Source: Lewinellaceae bacterium
GTDB lineage: Bacteria > Bacteroidota > Bacteroidia > Chitinophagales > Saprospiraceae
DNA length: 38,504 nucleotides
Assembly (NCBI GenBank): GCA_016713985.1
Contig: JADJOD010000044.1
Coordinates: forward strand, 1-38,504
Reading direction: 5' to 3'
Below are positions 32,742 to 38,504 of the stretch, in pieces; position 1 is the stretch's first letter; every line of letters starts with the position of its first letter. Below the pieces are notes generated by a model, which was not told where the DNA came from, made no database searches, and worked only from the letters and a program-made list of their open reading frames with translations. The translations under genes were made by a program, and so were the position numbers.

Positions 32742-33875
32742 TTGCCCGCTGAAAAAATCGTTCTGATCTCTCCCGCGCATCCGCTCCGCGGCGGCATTGC
32801 CGCTTCTGCCGAACGCCTTGCAGAAGCTTTGCAGGCGGCGGGGCACGAGGTTGTAATTTATTCATTTTCATTACAATACCCCGCTTTTTTGTTTCCCGGA
32901 AAAAGCCAGTTTTCCGACGACCCGCCGCCGAAAGGGCTAAAGATCAAAACCCGCCTGAATTCCATAAACCCCTTGAACTGGCCCACAGTCGGCCGCGAGA
33001 TCGCGCGCGAAAACCCCGACCGGATCATCGTACGTTTCTGGCTCCCGCTGATGGGTCCCTGCCTCGGCAGTGTGCTGCGTATGGCGCGTTTTTTTTCCAA
33101 AAAGGCGTTTAAAGTCACTGCGCTCGTGGACAACATTATCCCCCACGAAAAACGGCCCGGCGACCGAGTATTCGCGCGTTATTTTGTTCGCGCCTGCGAT
33201 GATTTTGTGGTCATGTCGAAGTCGGTGGGAGAAGAGATCGGGCAGTTTTTACCGAACGGTCCCGCAGCGGGTTCGACCATTCGTTTTGCCCCCCACCCTG
33301 TTTACGACACCTACGGCGAACCGGTGGAAAAAACCGAAGCGCGCCGGCAGTTAAATCTTCCCGCAGAGGCGCCGACCGTGCTATTTTTCGGCTTTATCCG
33401 GAAATACAAAGGGCTCGACCTTTTGTTAAATGCACTCGTTCAAACGCCTGATATTCATGCAATTGTAGCGGGAGAATGTTATGAAGACTGGGCGTCCTAC
33501 CAAAATATCGTGGCAGAAAACCACCTGACTGAACGCCTCCACCTGTTTACGGATTTTATCCCTGCCGATCAGGTTCGTTTTTATTTTTCCGCCGCTGACC
33601 TGGTCGTTCAACCCTATCGCTCCGCCACACAAAGCGGCATTTCACAAATCGCCTATCATTTTGACAAACCCATGATCGTCACCGACGTGGGTGGTTTGCC
33701 GGAAATCGTGACGGACGGCGTTTCGGGTTACGTTGTTGCGCCTGAACCGGAGGCCATCGCATCGGCGATGAAGGATTTTTTTGAACAAAAACGCGCGGAA
33801 AAAATGGCCGAAGGCGTCAGAATGCAGAAGGAGCGGTTTTCGTGGGAACATCTGGTGGAGACACTGTTGGCTTGA
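32742..33875 (+). CDS. Glycosyltransferase, GT4/GT-B type
   Basis: This 377-residue cytoplasmic protein has a GT-B fold. The N-terminal half has the glycine-rich acceptor loop (ISPAHPLRGGIAASAERLAEALQAAGHEVVIYSF). The C-terminal half has the nucleotide-sugar domain: PTVLFFGFIRKYKGLDLLLNAL, then the sugar-donor region PYRSATQSGISQIAYHFDKPMIVTDVGGLPEIVTDGVSGYVV, where the first Glu of the usual E-x7-E motif is not obvious (Gln in TQSG). It transfers a sugar to a lipid or glycan; donor and acceptor are unknown. The start is a TTG at 32742 because no in-frame ATG lies nearby and the family N-terminus (EKIVLISPA) begins at once. It follows the regulator gene by 35 bases. Confidence 0.88.
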   Translation: MPAEKIVLISPAHPLRGGIAASAERLAEALQAAGHEVVIYSFSLQYPAFLFPGKSQFSDDPPPKGLKIKTRLNSINPLNWPTVGREIARENPDRIIVRFWLPLMGPCLGSVLRMARFFSKKAFKVTALVDNIIPHEKRPGDRVFARYFVRACDDFVVMSKSVGEEIGQFLPNGPAAGSTIRFAPHPVYDTYGEPVEKTEARRQLNLPAEAPTVLFFGFIRKYKGLDLLLNALVQTPDIHAIVAGECYEDWASYQNIVAENHLTERLHLFTDFIPADQVRFYFSAADLVVQPYRSATQSGISQIAYHFDKPMIVTDVGGLPEIVTDGVSGYVVAPEPEAIASAMKDFFEQKRAEKMAEGVRMQKERFSWEHLVETLLA

Positions 33876-33925
33876 GAAAATCCCGGGCATTTACCCGAGA
33901 GAGGTGTCTCGCAAGTCTAAATTTT

Positions 33926-34001
33926 GACAGGATTTACAAGATTTACAGGTGTTTTTCGTAAAAACGGGTACTTTAATCCTGTAAATCTTGTAAATCCTGT
34001 C
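33926..34001. repeat. 24-base perfect inverted repeat with a nested hairpin
   Basis: Arms 33926-33949 and 33978-34001 are perfect 24-base reverse complements built from the motif GGATTTACA(A/G)... . The 28-base loop holds a second perfect hairpin (GTTTTT-CGT-AAAAAC). The element lies between the glycosyltransferase stop (33875) and the SIR2-like/TIR gene (34135). Similar 'TCCTGTAAATC' inverted repeats occur widely between genes of Bacteroidota, from memory. It may end transcription of the upstream gene and isolate the following operon; it is not followed by a clean T-run. Confidence 0.75.
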
Positions 34002-34083
34002 GAACAATCTACTTGTGTGACAACCTTCGGGCGCTCAAAACACTTTTTTAATACCCTTTGTACACTTTTTATGATTTGAAAAT

Positions 34084-34091
34084 TACATTTG
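34084..34091 (+). promoter_or_regulatory. Candidate -7 box for the SIR2-like/TIR operon
   Basis: TACATTTG at 34084-34091 matches TAnnTTTG and lies 43 bases before the ATG at 34135. A TTTG at 34057-34060 could be the -33 box, but the 23-base gap is longer than the usual 19 or so. It is the best candidate in this gap for starting the three-gene unit. Confidence 0.45.
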
Positions 34092-34134
34092 TCCGGTATT
34101 GCTGCCACAATGAAAACGGTAAACACCCATAAAT

Positions 34135-35043
34135 ATGCCGGAAACCCAATCCCGCCTGCCACTCGACGAAGCCCATCTCGATACCCTTGCCTACCTGATT
34201 GAAACGGGAAAGTGCGCCCTCGTTTTGGGGCCGCAACTTTCCCGTATCACGGAGAATGACCGCAAGGTGCCGCTGCGCCAAAAACTCGCGCGTGAACTGG
34301 CCGAAGAACTCGCCAAAACACCCGGCATGGCCATTCCCGACCCCGACGACCTTTCATTGGTCTGCACGGCCTACCAAAAACATTTCAACGGCAGTCGCCT
34401 GACGCTCGAACACAAAGTAGGCAGTTTTTTCCGCCGCTTCAACGACCCCGAAGAGGTCTTGCGCCAGGTAGCGCACCTTCCTTTTCGGGTTATCCTGTCG
34501 ACTGCACAGGACAATCTGCTTCAATCCGCCTTTAAAAAAGAAGGCAAACTTTGGCAGGAAGGGCACTACCGCGTCGGAGAAACCCAGGTGGATAACTACG
34601 ACGAAAGTTCTCACCTGCCTTACATTTACCAACTCTTCGGAAAAGTACTGGAGAAAGACGTCGACCGGCTGGTGTTGACCCAGCAGGACCAGATGCGTTA
34701 CGTCGACTCGATGCAGGGAGTCGGGCGTGAAACCCGGCTCCCGCCGGCGCTGCTGCGGGCCATGCAGGACTGTAAGGGATTCCTGTTCCTGGGTTTTGAT
34801 TTCGAGGATTGGTATTTGCGCGTATTGTTGCACATCCTGCACTTCGTTCGTGACGAGCAAGCCGTTTTCGGGCTTCACCAGAGCAAACCCGACCGCCCCT
34901 GCCCGCACAAGTCGCCTTGTATTATTCCAACCAATATCAGTTCAACTTCCTCTCGGGAGCCGACCCCCTCGATTTGGTCAAGACCCTGCGCACGCGTTTT
35001 AACGAAGAATCCGCTGATACGCCGGGGCAACAACCTTCCCTGA
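34135..35043 (+). CDS. SIR2-like/TIR protein, N-terminal fragment (SIR2-like domain)
   Basis: Residues ~10-250 have the layout of a SIR2_2-type domain: the nucleotide loop LVLGPQLSR (31-37, where active forms have GAGxS), FRVILSTAQDNLL (where Sir2 has TTNxDxL), IYQLFGKV (where Sir2 has xxHG), LVLTQQD, and KGFLFLGFDFEDWYLRVLL (usual: LLFLGxSxxDxxLRxLL). The catalytic Asn and His of Sir2 enzymes are replaced by Ala124 and Phe168, so this domain is probably a non-catalytic scaffold or sensor. The frame fails after PDRP (residue 255). One more C in the run 34896-34899 gives PDRPLPAQVALYYSNQ and leads into a TIR domain. The full gene is 34135-35480, about 448 residues, with no signal peptide. Residues after 34900 in this frame are spurious. 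Confidence 0.78.
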   Translation: MPETQSRLPLDEAHLDTLAYLIETGKCALVLGPQLSRITENDRKVPLRQKLARELAEELAKTPGMAIPDPDDLSLVCTAYQKHFNGSRLTLEHKVGSFFRRFNDPEEVLRQVAHLPFRVILSTAQDNLLQSAFKKEGKLWQEGHYRVGETQVDNYDESSHLPYIYQLFGKVLEKDVDRLVLTQQDQMRYVDSMQGVGRETRLPPALLRAMQDCKGFLFLGFDFEDWYLRVLLHILHFVRDEQAVFGLHQSKPDRPCPHKSPCIIPTNISSTSSREPTPSIWSRPCARVLTKNPLIRRGNNLP

Positions 35044-35480
35044 ACTTGTTATTCCTACACGCGCAGGCAGATGAAGAATCCCGGGATGCCCTCGACAAGG
35101 CCCTCAGCCGCCTGAAAACGACGTACAACATGAAATCGGGCAGCATCCTGGGCTTGCTGCCCGGCGCAGAGTTAGATACTGTGCGGCGGCAAATGGTGGA
35201 AGAAGCCAACCTGATCGTCACTATCCTTTCGGCCGATTACACGTCCGAAGAATGGTTGTACGGCGAACTGACCGCCCTGGCATGTGCGCGCCACGGTTCG
35301 GAGCGTACGCGTGTAGCGGCTGTATACGCTCGAGAAGCCTTCGGCGTCACGGATGGATTTGTCAAACTCGGCATACCCGTCTTACCCGCCGGCGACATCC
35401 CGGTAAGCGACATGAATCCCGACAAAGCGTACCAGAAAATTGCCGAAGCTTTACAAAAAATCATCGAGGGCATGTTATGA
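34917..35480 (+). CDS. SIR2-like/TIR protein, C-terminal fragment (TIR domain)
   Basis: The genuine part begins near 34897 (LPAQVALYYSNQYQFNFLSG), so the Met at 34917 is unlikely to be a start (it arises from a TTG). From about the 40th residue there is a TIR-like domain: first strand SLNLLFLHAQADEES, then LPGAELDTVRRQMVEEANLIVTIL, the conserved SADYTSEEWLYGEL with a Glu at the place of the TIR NADase catalytic Glu, and later VAAVYAREAF and GIPVLPAGDIPVS. Bacterial TIR domains commonly consume NAD+ or make signal nucleotides in defence. The stop at 35478-35480 overlaps the STAND gene's ATG at 35477, so the two are translationally coupled. TIR assignment is by motif order only. Confidence 0.72.
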   Translation: MYYSNQYQFNFLSGADPLDLVKTLRTRFNEESADTPGQQPSLNLLFLHAQADEESRDALDKALSRLKTTYNMKSGSILGLLPGAELDTVRRQMVEEANLIVTILSADYTSEEWLYGELTALACARHGSERTRVAAVYAREAFGVTDGFVKLGIPVLPAGDIPVSDMNPDKAYQKIAEALQKIIEGML

Positions 35481-36520
35481 ACCAGCCAAAAAACATCCGA
35501 TTCCGCTATCCGGGCCTGAGTTCGTTCACGCTGGAACAAAAAGGGCTTTTTTACGGCCGCCGCCGCGAAACCCGCGAATTGTTCAACCTGATCTCGGTGG
35601 AAAAATCCGTCGTGTTGTTCTCCAAATCGGGTTTGGGCAAAACTTCTCTGCTCAACGCAGGTGTCACGCCCCTGCTGCTGGCGAGCGACATTTACCCCGT
35701 GCCCATCCGCTTCGGCAACGAATCCCTGCTGCCGGAACAACATTTTTCCCTCCAGCTGGACGCCGTGTGGCGGCGTTTCAAAGGAGAAGACCCGGCCAAG
35801 GCCCAGGACAGTTCCTCACACGAATCGATGTGGGAACAATGCAAACGCTGCGTTTTTGAGCGCAGCGGCGCTTCTTTTACCCCCGTCCTGTTGTTCGACC
35901 AGTTTGAAGAACTTTTTACCCTGTATCCGCAACCCGAAAAACGCGCGCGGTTTATTGCAGAACTCGCTGAACTCATCGGCGAAAAACTACCGCAGTCGCT
36001 CCGGGACGCCCTGCTCGGCCAACTTGACGACGGCAAAATCGGTTCTTCCGCCGTCGCGGAGGCCGAAAAAGCACCGCAGCTCAAATTTGTTTTCTCCATC
36101 CGCTCCGATATGCTCCACTTCATGGACGAACTTTCGGAGCAGATACCCTACATCCTGCGCAGCCGGTACCAGTTGTTCGGCCTCAACGAGGAACAGGCGC
36201 GCGAGGCCATCACCCTGCCTGCTGCGCTGCGCGAAGGTCTTTTTGCCAGTCCGCCTTTTTCCTATTCCGGGGAGGCGCTCGACGAAATACTGGACGTGCT
36301 GACTAAAAACCGCGAAGTGGAATCGTTCCAGTTACAGGCGGTGTGTCAGGCGTTAGAAGAAAGGGTGATCCACCCCGCTTCGAAAGATCTATTAAAGTCC
36401 GGGGGCATTACACCCGCCTTTACGGTGGCCGCGACGGCCTCGGGCAGATACTCGAAGAATTTTACCAAAAACGCCTCGCCGAACTGCCCGCCGCCGAGCG
36501 CCAACCCGCCGCGTTGCTGA
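35477..36520 (+). CDS. STAND NTPase (nSTAND1-like), NTPase fragment
   Basis: The ATG at 35477 overlaps the preceding stop. Sequence begins with the family entry (RYPGLSSFTLEQKGLFYGRRRETREL), then Walker A SKSGLGKTSLLNAG (Lys55, Thr56), Walker B VLLFDQFEELFTL (Asp141, Glu144/145), a sensor Arg in FVFSIRSDML (Arg209) and the helical/winged region QIPYILRSRYQLFGLNEEQAREAI. These match novel-STAND-1 NTPases, which act as NLR-like switches that oligomerise on sensing a ligand. The frame fails at the G-run 36401-36405; a sixth G gives KSGGHYTRLYGGRDGLGQ and joins the next fragment. A longer reading from 35252 overlaps the TIR gene out of frame and is rejected. The full gene is 35477-37239, about 587 residues. 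Confidence 0.88.
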   Translation: MNQPKNIRFRYPGLSSFTLEQKGLFYGRRRETRELFNLISVEKSVVLFSKSGLGKTSLLNAGVTPLLLASDIYPVPIRFGNESLLPEQHFSLQLDAVWRRFKGEDPAKAQDSSSHESMWEQCKRCVFERSGASFTPVLLFDQFEELFTLYPQPEKRARFIAELAELIGEKLPQSLRDALLGQLDDGKIGSSAVAEAEKAPQLKFVFSIRSDMLHFMDELSEQIPYILRSRYQLFGLNEEQAREAITLPAALREGLFASPPFSYSGEALDEILDVLTKNREVESFQLQAVCQALEERVIHPASKDLLKSGGITPAFTVAATASGRYSKNFTKNASPNCPPPSANPPRC

Positions 36521-37239
36521 TCGAACTGGCGCTCATCAACGAAAACAACCGACGTCGATCGGTGGATCAATCCGAACTGCTCGCGCGCCCGGGCGCGACA
36601 CCCGCCCTCCTGCGCGCGCTCGAAGACAAACGCCTCATCCGCAAGGAGCCGCGGCTCGATACCTTTTATTACGAAATCAGCCACGACACCCTGCTGGCCC
36701 CTATTCTCCGGTTCCGCAAAGAACGCCTCGATGCCGAAGAAAAAACGCGCCTGGAAGAGGAGGCCGATCAGGCCCGGCGCGCCCGCGACCGCGCGCGCAA
36801 AAGACTGGCTGTCAGTACGGTACTGACGATTTTGGCCGTAACCGCAAGTATTTTCGCTTTTTTTAAACAACGGGAAGCCTCCTTTGCACTGGCTGATGTG
36901 GAAAAACAAAAACACGTGGCCGACAGCCTGCTGGTGAAGGCGCAGGAAAGTGAACGTATGGCTAAAACAGCTCAGGATACGGCCGAGGCCCAACGAATAG
37001 AAGCCAACCGTCAACGCGATGCGGCCAAAACCGCCTTGTTGAAAGCAGAAGCGGAAGAAACTGCTCGCAAGCTTATTGAAAAAGATAAAAACATAGCCGA
37101 GGCATCCCGGTTGCTGCGGGAAGCCGAAGTTTTTATTCGCGCAGAGGAATGGGAAACGGCCCGCAAGCGCCTGAAATCAGCGCTGTTGCTCGACCCGGGA
37201 AATGCAGAGGTTAAAAAAATATTACAAAGGTTGAAGTGA
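36343..37239 (+). CDS. STAND NTPase, C-terminal fragment with membrane helix and coiled coil
   Basis: The genuine sequence starts near 36403 (HYTRLYGGRDGLGQILEEFYQ). It completes the winged-helix region of the STAND module (LLIELALINENNRRRSVDQ, YYEISHDTLLAPI), then a basic, coiled stretch (EEKTRLEEEADQARRARDRARKR), a single membrane helix (LAVSTVLTILAVTASIFAFF), a long Ala/Glu/Lys coiled coil and a TPR-like end (RAEEWETARKRLKSALLLDPGNAEVKKIL). By the positive-inside rule (RKR before the helix) the NTPase is cytoplasmic and the coil/TPR tail is outside the inner membrane. In single-chain relatives this helix and coil lead into WD40 repeats; here the WD40 part is a separate exported protein starting 25 bases later. 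Confidence 0.82.
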   Translation: MSGVRRKGDPPRFERSIKVRGHYTRLYGGRDGLGQILEEFYQKRLAELPAAERQPAALLIELALINENNRRRSVDQSELLARPGATPALLRALEDKRLIRKEPRLDTFYYEISHDTLLAPILRFRKERLDAEEKTRLEEEADQARRARDRARKRLAVSTVLTILAVTASIFAFFKQREASFALADVEKQKHVADSLLVKAQESERMAKTAQDTAEAQRIEANRQRDAAKTALLKAEAEETARKLIEKDKNIAEASRLLREAEVFIRAEEWETARKRLKSALLLDPGNAEVKKILQRLK

Positions 37240-37264
37240 AAGTACCACCAATTGACAGATAATC

Positions 37265-38504
37265 ATGAAATCGATATTTTTCATTGCCGCCTTTTTGTTT
37301 TTCATAACGCCAACCCTGTACAGCCAAAAGGGCGCCGGCGCTTCCTGCCCGGCAGGCGACTGTGATTGTATCCGCACACGGGCGCTATCTGCCGTGCTTG
37401 CCAGGCAGCACGAGCGGGCGATCAACAAATTGCAAGCGTGGCGCACCTGTGATCCTGCCGCAGCCACAGAAGCCGACAGCCTTACATTGGCAGTTTTTCA
37501 TGCAATCGAGCGCGAAAAATTGATTGCTCTGGCAAACGACCTTGCCTACAGAGCACAAATTACCTTGCGCGACGGCTACCGGACGGAAGCCTTTCGCCTG
37601 GCCGAAATAGTGCACACGTTTGTCCAGCCTCACCACCCCGATGCGTTGGGGGTATTGCTGGAATCTTATTACTACAACAGTGACCCGGATAGCACACATC
37701 GCCTTCCCTGGAATGCAACGCTTCAGGGACATACCTATGGGGTACGGAGCGTCGCTTTTTCGCCGGACGGCGCCAAAATTGCTACCGCTTCTATGGATAA
37801 TACGGCAATTATCTGGGATTTGTCAACCGGTCGCCCCAAACCCGTCGTTGTTTTAAAAGGCCATAGGTTTGGATTGAAAGACATCGCTTTTTCCCCGGAC
37901 GGCGCGAAAATCGCTACCGCTTCTCTGGACAAAACCGCTATTATATGGGATGTAACAACCGGTAAACTTATCCATACCCTGAAGGATCATACGGACCCAG
38001 TCAGAAGTGTTGTTTTTTCGCCTGATGGCGCCTTACTTGCCACAGCCTCCGACGATGGATCATCCAAAATATGGAAGGTGGCCACCGGTGAACTTGTCAG
38101 AACACTCTATGGTCATGACGGAAAGGTTAGAAGTGTTGCATTTTCTCCGGACGGAAGTAAAATCGCTTCTGCCGGATATGATTCTACCGCAGTGATCTGG
38201 AACTTAGCTGACGGCAGCCGCCTGTCTTCTTTAACCGAGCAGATCGGTAAAGTACGGGACATGGCATTTTCTCCGGACGGAAGAATCCTGGCAACGGCAT
38301 CACTAAACAACAATGCCAAATTGTGGGACGCCGTCACTTACAAACCGATTGCCACGCTTTCGGGCCATACCAACGCAGTGCGGAACGTCGCTTTTTCACC
38401 AGACGGCGCCAAGATCATTACCGGTTCCGACGACAATACCGCTATTATATGGGATGTGGCAACCGCCAAACCCGTCACAACATTCGAAGGCCATTCGGGT
38501 GAAG
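37265..38504 (+). CDS. Exported WD40-repeat protein (3' partial)
   Basis: The frame is open from the ATG at 37265 to the window end (413 residues seen), so the gene is cut. It has a signal peptide (MKSIFFIAAFLFFITPTLYSQ), a Cys-containing entry (CPAGDCDC), a helical region (~40-135, LSAVLARQHERAINKLQAW ... AYRAQITLRDGYRTEAFRLAE) and then at least six WD40 repeats, each with VRSVAFSPDGAKIATAS...TAIIWDxxTG. WD40 propellers bind partner proteins; seven or more repeats would close one. The helical region resembles the segment between membrane helix and WD40 repeats in single-chain nSTAND1-WD40 proteins. With the STAND gene 25 bases upstream, it is the likely extracytoplasmic sensor or partner of that NTPase. 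Confidence 0.9.
   Translation, partial: MKSIFFIAAFLFFITPTLYSQKGAGASCPAGDCDCIRTRALSAVLARQHERAINKLQAWRTCDPAAATEADSLTLAVFHAIEREKLIALANDLAYRAQITLRDGYRTEAFRLAEIVHTFVQPHHPDALGVLLESYYYNSDPDSTHRLPWNATLQGHTYGVRSVAFSPDGAKIATASMDNTAIIWDLSTGRPKPVVVLKGHRFGLKDIAFSPDGAKIATASLDKTAIIWDVTTGKLIHTLKDHTDPVRSVVFSPDGALLATASDDGSSKIWKVATGELVRTLYGHDGKVRSVAFSPDGSKIASAGYDSTAVIWNLADGSRLSSLTEQIGKVRDMAFSPDGRILATASLNNNAKLWDAVTYKPIATLSGHTNAVRNVAFSPDGAKIITGSDDNTAIIWDVATAKPVTTFEGHSGE

Noticed and set aside
33926..34001. CRISPR-like repeat
   Set aside because: It is a single inverted pair without regularly spaced direct repeats or cas genes.
35252..35476. Upstream start for the STAND protein
   Set aside because: The added residues lie out of frame over the TIR coding region; the ATG at 35477 with the overlapping stop gives a normal N-terminus.
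1..38504. Insertion sequence, prophage or integrase
   Set aside because: No transposase, integrase or phage structural motif was found in any frame read.

Overview
The window looks like a Bacteroidota chromosome segment, most likely from a Saprospiria/Chitinophagales-type environmental bacterium. This is inferred from four things: type IX secretion sorting domains of both type A (PxP...G-type) and type B (gliding-motility 'FSPNxDGxND...FNRWGxxVF'-type); signal peptides that end in A-Q or S-Q; SprB-type and PKD repeats; and promoter candidates with the Bacteroidota TAnnTTTG -7 box. No rRNA, tRNA, CRISPR array, transposase or phage gene was seen.

Layout. 2-6491: end of an unidentified gene, a secreted papain-like peptidase, a secreted TPR-CHAT (caspase-like) protein broken into three frames, two small exported proteins probably of a lipoprotein/CsgG-like fold, and a small membrane protein. 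6586-14598: one 2670-residue secreted surface protein with about eight N-terminal modules, a PKD domain, at least ten short 'GCDS' modules, SprB repeats and a type B sorting domain. 14599-15738: a palindrome-rich element and a carboxypeptidase-regulatory-domain protein. 15985-22664: a glycan degradation cluster comprising a GH5-like enzyme, a GH140-like apiosidase fused to an SGNH esterase, L-rhamnose mutarotase and a GH78 alpha-L-rhamnosidase, pointing to a rhamnose/apiose-containing plant pectin such as rhamnogalacturonan-II. 22671-30742: three more large T9SS cargo genes (IgGFc-binding-like, gingipain-like C25 peptidase, beta-helix/VCBS/UnbV protein). 30946-33875: a LytS/LytTR two-component pair and a glycosyltransferase. 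34135-38504 (cut by the window edge): an operon-like SIR2-like/TIR protein, a membrane-spanning STAND NTPase and an exported WD40-repeat protein.

The most interesting part is the last one. It reads as a split, transmembrane version of the TIR/nSTAND1/WD40 architecture: a cytoplasmic TIR effector on a degenerate SIR2 scaffold, a cytoplasmic STAND switch with one membrane helix and an extracytoplasmic coiled-coil/TPR tail, and a WD40 protein with its own signal peptide.

Data-quality warning: five genes are broken by seven apparent single-base frameshifts (near 2439, 3091, 27985, 28681, 32324, 34897 and 36403). Six look like one missing base, and most of those fall in short homopolymers. I read them as probable consensus errors rather than true pseudogenes. 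Gene fragments are listed separately, with the reconstructed whole gene described in each.
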